Source: Acidibrevibacterium fodinaquatile
GTDB taxonomy: Bacteria > Pseudomonadota > Alphaproteobacteria > Acetobacterales > Acetobacteraceae
Assembly: GCF_003352165.1 (NCBI RefSeq)
Contig: NZ_CP029176.1
Span: forward strand, 3,355,501 to 3,419,500
Length of the DNA: 64,000 nucleotides
Direction: 5' to 3'
Below, in pieces: positions 8,025 through 16,779 of the stretch. Each line of letters starts with the position of its first letter. Within the stretch, counting starts at the first letter, position 1. A program made the translations under genes and the position numbers. The notes under the pieces are model-generated. The model worked only from the letters and a program-made list of their open reading frames with translations. It was not told where the DNA came from and made no database searches.

Positions 8025-9867
8025 CGGGGACGAGACGCTTTTTCGGCATTATCTGGCGGAACTCGACTATCTTCGCACCGCCGGAAGCGAGTTCGCCCGC
8101 CGCTATCCGCAGGTCGCGAAGGCGCTCGATCTCACCACGCATGGTAGTACCGACCCCCATGTCCAGCGCCTGATCGAATCTTCGGCATTCCTCACCGCGC
8201 GGCTGCAGCGAACCTATGATGCGCAATTGCCGGAAGTTCCGGGCGCGCTGCTCGATGTTCTCTATCCGCAATTGACCGCGCCGATCCCCGCCATGATGGT
8301 TGCGGCCTTTCACACCGACCCGGCACAGAGCCGGGCGATCGCCGGCATCACCGTACCCGCCGGCACTACTCTGCTCACCCGGGCCACACGCCGCGGCGAC
8401 GAGATCGTCTGTCGGTTTCGCACCGGCTATCCGGTGGCGTTATGGCCGCTCGACGTCGCCGATGCTGGCATCGACCCGCCGACCGCCTATCCTTTTCTCG
8501 ACACGCGGCCCGGGGTGCAGCGCGTGCTGCGCATCCGCCTCCGTTGCCAGGGCCATCGCAATTTTACCGAGTTCGCGCCGCCATCCTTGCGGTTCTATCT
8601 CTCGCCGATGATCGGCAATCGCGACGCGCTTTACGAATTGCTGTTCGCCGAGCCGCCGGCAATCGCGGTCAGCGCGGTCTCACGAGCGGGGGCGAGCGAT
8701 ACCCCCATGGCCGCGCCCGTGATCGTTCCCGAAGCACGGCTCCGTCAGGTCGGGCTTGGCAGCGAGGAGGCACTGCTGCCCTCCCCGCCGACGGCGCATC
8801 AGGCCTATGGTCTGATGCAGGAATATTTCGCTTATCCAGAAAAATTCATGTTCTTTGACGTGACCGGCCTGCCGCCCGGTATTTTCGGCACCGGCACCGA
8901 CGCGGATCTGCTGATCCTGCTCCCGGCGGCGCCGCGCCAGAGGATCACTCTGCCGGCTGAGAGCCTCCTTTTGCGATGCACGCCGGCCCTCAACCTGTTT
9001 TCGCGCGTGAGCGAGCCCATCCGCATCGACCACACGCAGCTCGAATACCGGCTCGTTGCCGATCGGCGCCGCGCCGGTCACGCGGCGATCCACAGCGTCG
9101 AGCGCGTGACGCGGATGTCGGCCGCGACCGGCAAGGGTGAGACGATGCAGCCCTTGTTCTCGTTCGCGCGGGCGGATCGGGACGATAACGGAGCCGCGCT
9201 CTATTTCATCCGCCGCGCGCGATCGCCCTTCGCCGCCGATGATAGCGAGGAATTGCTGCTCTCGCTGCTCGATCCCGATCTCGACCCGCATTTGCCGGCC
9301 GGCGATACGGTGTTTGCGCAACTTCTTTGCACCAATCGGGGCCTGACCGATCAGATGGGGCGCGGTGTGCGGCTCGATGTCGAGGTCGATCTCCCGATTG
9401 CGGGCATTGCCAGCGTCACCCGGCCGACGCACGAAATTCCGCCGCCGGCGCAGGGCAAAGCCCTTTGGCAGCTCGTCTCCCATCTCTCGCTCAACCATCT
9501 CTCGCTCACTGGCGGCGAGGAGGGGATGGCAGCCCTCCGCGGCATCATCCGGCTGTACGACCCCGCGAACGCGACCGGCATGGACCGGCTGCGCGGGCTG
9601 GTTGACGTCGCGTCGCGGCGTGTGGTGCGGCGGATCGGCGAGGATGCCTGGCGGGGATTCTGCCGCGGCCTCCAGATCACCCTCACCTTCGATGCCGAGC
9701 GCTATCCGACGCCCGATCTCTATCTTCTGGGCTCGGTGCTCAGCCGCTTTTTCGGTCTCCACGCGGCGGTGAATGCCTTTACCGAACTGGTGATCGCAAG
9801 ACGAAATGGGCAACGCGAAGAGATCTGGTCATGGCCGGCAGTGACGGGCGAGACGGCGCTGCTTTAA
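8014..9867 (+). CDS. tssF: Type VI secretion baseplate protein TssF (VasA/ImpG)
   Basis: Large baseplate subunit that works with TssG, TssE and TssK. The 617-residue protein opens with LFRHYLAELDYLRTAGSEFARRYPQVAKAL, the family N-terminal signature. Other landmarks are AFLTARLQRTYDAQLPEVPGALLDVLYPQ (about 55-83) and the C-terminal LYLLGSVLSRFFGLHAAVNAFTEL stretch. The ATG at 8014 is preferred over an in-frame start at 7996, because the protein then begins where TssF proteins usually begin. It overlaps tssE by 11 bases and tssG by 37 bases. Confidence 0.93.
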   Translation: MPADGDETLFRHYLAELDYLRTAGSEFARRYPQVAKALDLTTHGSTDPHVQRLIESSAFLTARLQRTYDAQLPEVPGALLDVLYPQLTAPIPAMMVAAFHTDPAQSRAIAGITVPAGTTLLTRATRRGDEIVCRFRTGYPVALWPLDVADAGIDPPTAYPFLDTRPGVQRVLRIRLRCQGHRNFTEFAPPSLRFYLSPMIGNRDALYELLFAEPPAIAVSAVSRAGASDTPMAAPVIVPEARLRQVGLGSEEALLPSPPTAHQAYGLMQEYFAYPEKFMFFDVTGLPPGIFGTGTDADLLILLPAAPRQRITLPAESLLLRCTPALNLFSRVSEPIRIDHTQLEYRLVADRRRAGHAAIHSVERVTRMSAATGKGETMQPLFSFARADRDDNGAALYFIRRARSPFAADDSEELLLSLLDPDLDPHLPAGDTVFAQLLCTNRGLTDQMGRGVRLDVEVDLPIAGIASVTRPTHEIPPPAQGKALWQLVSHLSLNHLSLTGGEEGMAALRGIIRLYDPANATGMDRLRGLVDVASRRVVRRIGEDAWRGFCRGLQITLTFDAERYPTPDLYLLGSVLSRFFGLHAAVNAFTELVIARRNGQREEIWSWPAVTGETALL

Positions 9868-10904
9868 GCGCGCGGCTGCTGGCCGAGCCGTTTCGGTTCG
9901 ATGTCCGCCAGGCCGTGCGGCTTTTGGAGTGGATCGCGCGCCGGAGTGCCGAAGCGGGTGATGCGCACGCGTCAGGCGCCGTGGTCGGCCCGCTGCCGCT
10001 CGGCCTCGGCAGCGATCCCCGCCACGAGGCCGTCCGGCTCCGCGGCAGTTTCACCGACCGCTTTCCGCCGAGTGATATCGAGGCGCTGAGCCGGGATCCG
10101 GCGGATGGGCAGCCGGTTCTGACGGTCGCGTTCTTTGGCCTCGGCGGCGCGCTCGGCCCGCTGCCGCCGCCGCTCAGCGCCCGCGTGGTGGCGCGTACCC
10201 GCGCCCATGATTATGCCGCCCGCGACTTCCTCGACATTTTCAACCATCGCCTGTTGTCGCTGTTTCTGCGCCAATGGCGGCTCTTTCACCCCGCTCTTCA
10301 GGATCCGGATGCACCCGCGTCGCCGGCGCGTTTGCCGCTGCTGGCGCTGCTCGGCCTTGCGACATTGCCGGAGAGCGGGCCAGCCGCCGCCGCGTCCCGC
10401 CTGCCCGGGGTGATGCAGAGCCTGATCGCCGCGGCCGGGCTCCTCAACCCGCGCCCGGTTTCCGGGCAGGCATTGCAGCGACTGCTTGCAAACCATTTCG
10501 GCGTGCCCGTGCGCCTGCGGCCGCTTCAGGGCCGGTGGCTGCTGTTGGCGGCGGACCAACTGACCCGGCTCGGCCAGACCGGCATGCTTGGCCGCGGCGC
10601 GATGCTCGGCCGCAAGGTGTGGGACCAGCAGGCGGGGCTCGAGATCGAGATCGGGCCGATGGCGTGGCTGCGTTTCCTGCCATTATTGCCAGGTGGTGCA
10701 GGACATGATCAACTTCAGGCTCTCGTCGCATTTGCTCTGGGGGGCGCGTTCGACGTCAATGTCCGGCTTCTGCTGCGCGCGGCGGAAGTGCCCGGGGCCC
10801 GGCTGGGCCGAGCGGGGGCGCGCCTCGGCTGGACGAGTTTCCTCGGGCGGAGGCCGCGCGTGACGCCGGGGGCCGTCTCGCTCAGCCTCCAGGGAATGCC
10901 CTGA
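9831..10904 (+). CDS. tssG: Type VI secretion baseplate protein TssG (VasB/ImpH)
   Basis: Baseplate subunit that forms the wedge core with TssF. The 357-residue protein has the family start (LLAEPFRFDVRQAVRLLEW, about 16-34), the FFGLGGALGPLPPPLSARV region (about 100-118) and a following ARDFLDIFNHRLLSLFLRQW. It overlaps the end of tssF, and its stop shares bases with the tssH start (TGATG), so tssF-tssG-tssH look translationally coupled. Confidence 0.93.
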   Translation: MAGSDGRDGAALSARLLAEPFRFDVRQAVRLLEWIARRSAEAGDAHASGAVVGPLPLGLGSDPRHEAVRLRGSFTDRFPPSDIEALSRDPADGQPVLTVAFFGLGGALGPLPPPLSARVVARTRAHDYAARDFLDIFNHRLLSLFLRQWRLFHPALQDPDAPASPARLPLLALLGLATLPESGPAAAASRLPGVMQSLIAAAGLLNPRPVSGQALQRLLANHFGVPVRLRPLQGRWLLLAADQLTRLGQTGMLGRGAMLGRKVWDQQAGLEIEIGPMAWLRFLPLLPGGAGHDQLQALVAFALGGAFDVNVRLLLRAAEVPGARLGRAGARLGWTSFLGRRPRVTPGAVSLSLQGMP

Positions 10905-13495
10905 TGCCCGATCCGAAACGCCTCGCCGGAACGCTGTCTCAGGCTTCGCGCAAGGCGCTGGAACGGGCTGCGGAGCGGGCGCTCCGCGAGACCAATCCAG
11001 CGGTCGAGCCGGAGCATTTCCTACTCGAACTCTTTCGCGGGCCGAACACGGATGCTGCCTTCCTGCTGCGCGAGGGCGGGATCGATCTCGCGCCGATCGC
11101 CGCCGGGCTCGAGGCGGTCATCGCCCGATTCCCGCGCGGCAGCCCGCGGGTGCCGGTATTGTCAGAGCCGCTGATGGCGGTGCTCGCGGCCGGGTGGCTG
11201 AGTGCGTCCATCGATCACGGCCTGCCGCAGAACCGCTCCGCCTGCCTCCTCCGCGCCATGGCGGCCAATCCCAGCCAGCGCGCCGCACTCCTCGAAGCCG
11301 CGCCGGCGCTCGCCGGGGTTTTCGAGAGCCGCCTTCTCCTTGATCTCGGCGAGATTCTGCGCCGGGGGCCGGAAATCCCGCTGCCCGCCGCGCCGGCCGA
11401 ACACGGGCAGCGTGACACCGCGCTTGCGGCGTACACCGTCGATCTCACCGCCGCGGCCAAAGCCGGGCGGCTGGATCCGGTGCTTGGCCGTGACGATGAA
11501 ATCCGCCAGGTCATCGACGTGCTGATGCGCCGCCAGCAGAACAACCCGATCCTCACCGGGCCGGCTGGCGTCGGCAAGACGGCGATCGTCGAGGGCTTTG
11601 CCCGCGCCATCGTCGATGGGCGGGTGCCGCCGCGGCTCGCCGACCTCGTGGTGCGGAGCCTCGATCTCGGCCTGCTGCAGGCGGGTGCATCGATGCGCGG
11701 CGAGTTCGAGCAGCGGCTGCGGGCGGTGCTCGATGAAGCCGCGGCGGCGATGCCGCGCACCGTGCTCTTCATCGACGAGGCGCATATGCTGATCGGCGCC
11801 GGCGGTGCGGCGGGGCAGGGCGACGCGGCCAATCTTCTGAAACCGGCGCTGGCGCGTGGCGCGCTCGGCGTGATCGCGGCCACGACCTGGAGCGAATACA
11901 AGCGCTTCATCGAAAAAGACCCGGCCCTGACCCGGCGCTTTCAGGTGATCCGCGTCGGCGAGCCGAGCGAGGCGGTGGCGACCGAGATGTTGCGCGGTGT
12001 CGCCCCGGCGCTGGAACAGCATCACGGCGTGCGCATCCTGGAGGAGGCACTCGGCGAGGCGGTGCGTCTTTCACATCGTTTCATCCCCGACCGCCAATTG
12101 CCGGAAAAAGCGATCGCGCTCCTTGATACCGCCTCGGCGCGCGTTGCCATCGCCGCCAGCACGCCGCCGCAGGCATTGCAGGAGGCCGAGCGGCGCGGCG
12201 CGGCGCTCGCGGCGGAACTCACGCGGCTCCGCCGCGAAGCCGATCAGGCCGATCATGGCGAGCGGCTGGAAGCGCTCGAAGCCGCGGCTGAACGCGCCGA
12301 GGAGACGCGGCTCCTGCTTGCCAGCCGCTGGCAGTTGGAGCAGGAAACCGCGGCACGTCTTGCGGCACGGCAAGCCCGATTGAGCGGCCAGGGCGAGCGG
12401 CCGGACGATGACCTCCGTCATGAAATCGCCGGTCTCCAACTCGAACTCGACGAACTCCGCGAGGAACGTGGGCTGCATGGCACCGTGGTCGATGGCCGCG
12501 TGGTCGCCGAGGTGGTGTCGGGCTGGACCGGCATCCCGGCGGGGCGGATGCTTGCCGACACGGTGGCCAATGCGCGCTCGCTGAAGGCGCGGATGGCGGA
12601 GCGCATCATCGGCCAGGACGCCGCGCTCGATGCGATCTGCCGTCGGATTCAGACATTTTATGCGGATCTCGGCGAGCCCAACAAACCGACCGGCGTGTTC
12701 CTGCTCTGTGGCCCGAGCGGCGTCGGCAAGACCGAGACCGCGCTCACGCTCGCGGATCTGCTGTTCGGCGGCACGCGCGCGCTGGTGACGGTGAACATGT
12801 CAGAATATCAGGAGGCGCACACCGTCTCCACCTTGCGCGGCGCGCCACCCGGCTATGTCGGCTATGGCAGCGGCGGCGTCTTGACCGAGGCCGTCCGCCG
12901 CCAGCCCTATTGTGTGCTGCTGCTGGATGAGGTGGAGAAGGCCCATCCCGATGTCATCGAGATGTTCTACCAGGTGTTCGATCGCGGCATGCTCGAGGAC
13001 AGCGAGGGGCAGTTGGTGGATTTCACCAATACGGTGATCCTGCTCACCTCCAATGTCGGCGCCGAGGCGCTGAGCGAGGTGGCAGAGCGCCGGCCGGCAG
13101 CCGATGCCGCGTCTTTGGTGACGGCGGTCACGCCGGCGTTGCGGCGCCAGTTCCCGGCGGCTTTTCTCGGGCGCCTCGTCGTCGTTCCCTATCGCCCGCT
13201 CGATCGCAGCGGGATCGAGGCCGTGACGCGGCTGAAACTGCAGCGCATTCAGGAGCGTTTCGCAACCACCCGCCGCGGCGAGCTGACCTATCACCCCGAT
13301 GTGGTGCGGGCGATCGCGGACCGGGCGGGTGCGACCGAGGCGGGGGCGCGGATGGTGGATTCGATCCTCACCCATGCCGTACTGCCGGCGCTCTCTGAGC
13401 GGATTCTCGACCATCTCGGCGAAGGCAAGACGATTGCGGGGGCGCATCTTGCGTTCGGTGCCGGCGGCGAACTGGTGGTCGAATTGCGGCCATGA
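10904..13495 (+). CDS. tssH: Type VI secretion AAA+ ATPase TssH (ClpV)
   Basis: Hexameric Clp/Hsp100 unfoldase that recycles contracted TssBC sheath. The 863-residue protein has a Clp-N domain (about 1-150), a first AAA+ module with Walker A GPAGVGKT at 219-226 and Walker B FIDEAH near 290, a coiled-coil middle region (about 410-540), and a second AAA+ module with Walker A GPSGVGKT at 603-610 and Walker B LLLDEVEKAH near 673. The spacing matches ClpV rather than housekeeping ClpB, as does its position between tssG and vgrG. Its stop overlaps the vgrG start (ATGA). Confidence 0.93.
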   Translation: MPDPKRLAGTLSQASRKALERAAERALRETNPAVEPEHFLLELFRGPNTDAAFLLREGGIDLAPIAAGLEAVIARFPRGSPRVPVLSEPLMAVLAAGWLSASIDHGLPQNRSACLLRAMAANPSQRAALLEAAPALAGVFESRLLLDLGEILRRGPEIPLPAAPAEHGQRDTALAAYTVDLTAAAKAGRLDPVLGRDDEIRQVIDVLMRRQQNNPILTGPAGVGKTAIVEGFARAIVDGRVPPRLADLVVRSLDLGLLQAGASMRGEFEQRLRAVLDEAAAAMPRTVLFIDEAHMLIGAGGAAGQGDAANLLKPALARGALGVIAATTWSEYKRFIEKDPALTRRFQVIRVGEPSEAVATEMLRGVAPALEQHHGVRILEEALGEAVRLSHRFIPDRQLPEKAIALLDTASARVAIAASTPPQALQEAERRGAALAAELTRLRREADQADHGERLEALEAAAERAEETRLLLASRWQLEQETAARLAARQARLSGQGERPDDDLRHEIAGLQLELDELREERGLHGTVVDGRVVAEVVSGWTGIPAGRMLADTVANARSLKARMAERIIGQDAALDAICRRIQTFYADLGEPNKPTGVFLLCGPSGVGKTETALTLADLLFGGTRALVTVNMSEYQEAHTVSTLRGAPPGYVGYGSGGVLTEAVRRQPYCVLLLDEVEKAHPDVIEMFYQVFDRGMLEDSEGQLVDFTNTVILLTSNVGAEALSEVAERRPAADAASLVTAVTPALRRQFPAAFLGRLVVVPYRPLDRSGIEAVTRLKLQRIQERFATTRRGELTYHPDVVRAIADRAGATEAGARMVDSILTHAVLPALSERILDHLGEGKTIAGAHLAFGAGGELVVELRP

Positions 13496-15390
13496 GCGGG
13501 TCGGCGCAATGGTCGCTCGCGGTGACGACGCCGCTCGGCGCCGATACGCCGGCGCTTGTGGCACTCGCGGGCGATGAATTTCTCTCGGCCCCCTTCCTGT
13601 TCCGCCTCACGATGACCGCGCCCGGGCCGGTCGATGCCACCGCCCTTCTCGGCAAGCCAGCCGCGGTGACGCTGATCGATGGCAGTGGCCATAAGCGTTT
13701 TCTTCACGGGCTGATCACCCGTTTCACTCAGCGCGGGAGCGACTGCACCGCCGAGATGCGGCCCTGGCTCTGGATGCTTTCGCTCGCCGCCGATAACCGC
13801 ATCTTCCAGAACCAGAGCGTGCCCGACATCCTCGCCGCGGTGTTCGACGACGCTGGCTTCACCGATTACCGCAACAGCCTGACAGAGACCTATCCGCCGC
13901 TCGAATACTGCGTGCAGTTCCAGGAGACCTCGTTCGCCTTCGCCAGCCGGCTGATGGAAGCGGCCGGCATCAGCTATTTCTTCGAGCATAGCGAGAGCGC
14001 GCACACGCTGGTGCTTGCCGATGACGCTGCCGCCTTCAAAGAGTGCGAGAAGGCCGCCAGCATCCCGTTTCTGCCGCTCGCCGCCGGCGATGACTGGCTC
14101 AGCGATCTCCGGATCACGGCGCTGGCGGTCGAAAGCGGGGTCGCGGTGCAGGCCTATCAGAGCGACGATTACAATTTCACGACGCCGGCGACGGAGCTCA
14201 AAGTGACCAGCGGCAGCGGCGCCCGCCGGGTCTACGAATATCCCGGGCAATATCAGACCGTCGATGCCGGCGAGACGCTCGCCAAGCGCCGCATCGAAGC
14301 TTTCCAGGCGGCGGCAACCGAAATCACCGGCGCTTCCCCGGTGCGCGCGCTCTGCGCCGGCGGCGCCTTCACCCTCACCGGGCATCCCGATCCGGGCTTG
14401 AACGCGCGCTACGTGGTGCGATCGGTTTCTCATCGTGTGGCGCGGCGCGAATATGCCAATGATTTCATCGCTTTTCCGGCAGCGATACCCTTCCGCCCGC
14501 CGCGGGTCACACCGCCGCCCAGGATCAGCGGGGCGCAGACCGCGATCGTCGTCGGGCCGTCCGGCAAGGAAATCTACACCGACAATTACGGCCGGGTGAA
14601 AGTGCAGTTCCACTGGGATCAGCATGGCCAGAAAGACGAAAACAGCTCCTGCTGGATCCGGGTGGCACAGAGCTGGGCGGGGGTGGGCTGGGGTGCCTTC
14701 ACCTTGCCGCGTATCGGGCAGGAGGTGGTGGTGACCTTCCTCAACGGCGATCCCGACCGGCCGCTGATCACCGGATCCGTCTATAACGGCGACAATCCGG
14801 TCCCCTATCCCCTGCCCGACGAGCAGACCAAGACGGTGCTGAAATCGAATTCATCCGCGGGCGGCGGCGGCTTCAACGAAATCCGGCTGGAAGACAAGAA
14901 AGACAGCGAGGAATTCCATCTCCACGCCCAGAAAGACATGACCATCGAGGTCTTGAACACCCAGACAGTGACGATCACCCAGGACCGGGGGGTGACGATC
15001 TCGAAGGGCAACGATACACTGACGGTCTCGGAGGGCGACCGGACCGTCGCGGTGAGTAAGGGCAATGAGACCCACAACGTCGCCGGGACGCGCGATCTGA
15101 CCGTCACCGGCAACGAGACGCACACCAACAAAGCCGATTTCAGCCACAGCGTTTCCGGCAATTTCACGCTCGATGTCAGCGGCGATATCACCATCAAGGC
15201 TTCGGGCGCGGTGACGCTGCAAGCGGGGACGGGGTTTACGCTGAAGGCCGGCACCTCGCTCGAGGCCAAGGCCGGGACAGGGCTGAGCCTTTCCGGCGGC
15301 ACGACGGCCGAGGTGAAGGCGGGCGCCAGCGGCACCGTCGATGGCGGCGGCATGCTGAACTTGAAGGGCGGCCTGGTGAAGCTGAACTGA
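13492..15390 (+). CDS. vgrG: Type VI secretion spike protein VgrG (TssI)
   Basis: Trimeric spike that caps the Hcp tube, related to phage gp27/gp5. The 632-residue protein has the gp27-like N-terminal half (LEYCVQFQETSFAFASRLMEAAG, about 138-160), the OB-fold/gp5 part (DNYGRVKVQFHWD, about 364-376; RIGQEVVVTFLNGDPDRPLITGSVYN, about 406-431) and a C-terminal stretch of short beta repeats (TVTITQDRGVTI, LTVSEGDRTVAVSKGNET). No extra C-terminal toxin domain is present. The gene overlaps tssH by 4 bases and is followed after 6 bases by the MORN-type repeat gene. Confidence 0.95.
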   Translation: MSGSAQWSLAVTTPLGADTPALVALAGDEFLSAPFLFRLTMTAPGPVDATALLGKPAAVTLIDGSGHKRFLHGLITRFTQRGSDCTAEMRPWLWMLSLAADNRIFQNQSVPDILAAVFDDAGFTDYRNSLTETYPPLEYCVQFQETSFAFASRLMEAAGISYFFEHSESAHTLVLADDAAAFKECEKAASIPFLPLAAGDDWLSDLRITALAVESGVAVQAYQSDDYNFTTPATELKVTSGSGARRVYEYPGQYQTVDAGETLAKRRIEAFQAAATEITGASPVRALCAGGAFTLTGHPDPGLNARYVVRSVSHRVARREYANDFIAFPAAIPFRPPRVTPPPRISGAQTAIVVGPSGKEIYTDNYGRVKVQFHWDQHGQKDENSSCWIRVAQSWAGVGWGAFTLPRIGQEVVVTFLNGDPDRPLITGSVYNGDNPVPYPLPDEQTKTVLKSNSSAGGGGFNEIRLEDKKDSEEFHLHAQKDMTIEVLNTQTVTITQDRGVTISKGNDTLTVSEGDRTVAVSKGNETHNVAGTRDLTVTGNETHTNKADFSHSVSGNFTLDVSGDITIKASGAVTLQAGTGFTLKAGTSLEAKAGTGLSLSGGTTAEVKAGASGTVDGGGMLNLKGGLVKLN

Positions 15391-15396
15391 GCGGAG

Positions 15397-16092
15397 ATGA
15401 GCGCGGCAAACCCTCCGGAGACGATCGAGCGCCGCAATGCCGCCGGTGCGTTGGTCGAGCGGGCCACGTTCCGCGACGGCGTGCTCGACGGGCCGACGGT
15501 GCTGTTCGGGCCGGAGGCGCTGGCTGCGGCCGAGATCGGCTTTGCCGCCGGCGTCCGCGACGGGCCGATGGTGCTCTATGACACTGACGGCGACGTGCTC
15601 GCGCGGCTTACGTATCGGGCGGGTGTGCTGGATGGGCCGGCGACGCTTTACGCCGGCGGCAAGCCGCTGACGGAGATGACCTATGCCGCCGGGGTCGGGG
15701 ACGGGCCGCTCCGCAGTTTCACGCCTGCAGGGAGCTTGGCGGCGAGCGGTGCGTTGCGCCGCGGGCGGCTGCATGGCGCATTCACGATCTTTCGCCCCGA
15801 TGGCAGCGTGATGCAGCTTCAGCATTATGTCGGCGGGCTTTTGGAAGGCGAGCAACTCGATCTCGATCCCGCCGGCGTGGTGCGCCGCCGCGCCGAATAC
15901 CGCGCCGGGCGGCTGGACGGGACCGTCACGCATTATGACGCCGCTGGCCAGCCGACGGCGCATCAGGTGTTCGTCGCCGACAAGGAAGTCACCGCCGCCC
16001 CGCCACCCGGCATATCCAAGATGCCCACGCCGCAAAAACCCTGGCTCCAGCGCTGGTGGGACGCGGCGAAAGCCCTGATCGGCCGGCAATAG
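15397..16092 (+). CDS. YwqK/MORN_2-type repeat protein next to vgrG
   Basis: A 231-residue protein built almost entirely of about seven copies of a roughly 20-residue unit with the core G-x-L/V-x-D-G-P-x3-Y/F (GVLDGPTVLF, GVRDGPMVLY, GVLDGPATLY, GVGDGPLRSF, GRLHGAFTIF, GLLEGEQLDL, GRLDGTVTHY), followed by a basic, Trp-rich tail. Such repeats are known in MORN_2/YwqK-family proteins, some of which are immunity proteins of polymorphic toxins. It starts 6 bases after vgrG, so it is probably the last gene of the T6SS operon. An immunity, adaptor or effector role is inference. No signal peptide, membrane helix or obvious catalytic motif is visible. Confidence 0.7.
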   Translation: MSAANPPETIERRNAAGALVERATFRDGVLDGPTVLFGPEALAAAEIGFAAGVRDGPMVLYDTDGDVLARLTYRAGVLDGPATLYAGGKPLTEMTYAAGVGDGPLRSFTPAGSLAASGALRRGRLHGAFTIFRPDGSVMQLQHYVGGLLEGEQLDLDPAGVVRRRAEYRAGRLDGTVTHYDAAGQPTAHQVFVADKEVTAAPPPGISKMPTPQKPWLQRWWDAAKALIGRQ

Positions 16093-16166
16093 CCATCCCG
16101 GCGCAGTCCCCAAATTGGGCACTTCCATTTACCGCTTGCCCAAACGCTACGGGAGTCACGCATTTG

Positions 16167-16290
16167 ATACCGGTCAGCGAAATCGCTGACCGGTATGCGC
16201 GCAGGGTTGGTGTGGCGGCTGCGCGCAACATCAAAAAGATACCAGCCAACCGTCTTCAAGCGACGTGTCATTCTTTCGGCTGGCTGGTAT
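16167..16290. repeat. 124-bp dispersed three-hairpin repeat, copy 1
   Basis: Differs from the copy at 30346-30469 at only three positions over 124 bases. It folds into three hairpins: ATACCGGTCAGCG with CGCTGACCGGTAT around AAAT; GCGCGCAG with CTGCGCGC around 14 bases; and a third pairing ATACCAGCCAACCG with CGGCTGGCTGGTAT. The outermost bases ATACC and GGTAT are inverted repeats of each other. No target duplication was found. Confidence 0.9.
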
Positions 16291-16296
16291 GACTTG

Positions 16297-16347
16297 GTAA
16301 TCGCCCGTGAAAAATAGAACTTTGTTGATCTGGCAATGAGTTTTTAG
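16297..16347 (+). repeat. Gene-end dispersed repeat, copy 1 (partial)
   Basis: About 50 bases that match the copies at 30653-30722 (minus strand) and 58340-58411. The shared core is GTGAAAAAT, a few variable bases, then TTGATCTGG, a variable triplet and TGAGTTTTTAG. Identity to copy 2 is roughly 80 percent by eye over 47 bases. The last 20 bases present in the other copies are missing here, and no gene end lies directly before it. Confidence 0.7.
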
Positions 16348-16688
16348 CGTATGATAGCGTCACGTTGAGAGTCTGAAAATTGGCGGAAAATCGAGACGCT
16401 TTTGAAAGAGCTTTTAGGCCTATCATAGATAAAGAGACATCTATTCCAGCCGTGTTCCGTCCCGCCTGACATGATGCTTTTTACCTGGATACCGCGCCGG
16501 CGGAACGGTGTGACACGACGGCACCGATGGCGTTGGCTCATGTCGTCAAGAAAAAAGCGGCGTGGCTGAAATCGTGGCTGACATGATGTCTTCCATGATC
16601 CTGGTCATCCGTGCCGGCTCCGTCCTCGGCCGTCGCGCCGAATTCCTTGTCCCGCAGGCGGGGCTCGGGGTGCTACCCGCAACGGCGT

Positions 16689-16717
16689 CCAGAGGCGGCG
16701 CCTCTGGTTCTTTTTTT
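16689..16717 (+). terminator. Strong intrinsic terminator upstream of the Na/Pi cotransporter gene
   Basis: CCAGAGGC (16689-16696) pairs perfectly with GCCTCTGG (16700-16707) around a GGC loop, followed directly by TTC and seven T residues. No recognisable gene ends just before it. It may therefore close a small RNA, or act as a transcription attenuator in the leader of the transporter gene, which starts 62 bases further on. Confidence 0.8.
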
Positions 16718-16779
16718 GACTGGCCCCGCGCCCTTCCCGCCCCCATATAAGGGAGCCTTTCGCCCAAGGGAGGGATCGG

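Larger units (their letters stand above)
16093..16779. other. Non-coding gap between the T6SS operon and the Na/Pi transporter
   Basis: 687 bases without a convincing gene. It holds a 124-bp three-hairpin repeat (16167-16290), one copy of a gene-end repeat (16297-16347), an 8-base inverted repeat TATGATAG / CTATCATA (16350-16357 and 16420-16427), and a strong intrinsic terminator (16689-16717). AT content is clearly higher than in the flanking genes up to about 16440. Short open frames here show no codon pattern or family resemblance. Confidence 0.7.

Noticed and set aside
16344-16541. 65-codon minus frame in the gap after the T6SS operon
   Set aside because: No ribosome site, no recognisable family and no coding pattern; the stretch is repeat-derived and AT-rich.
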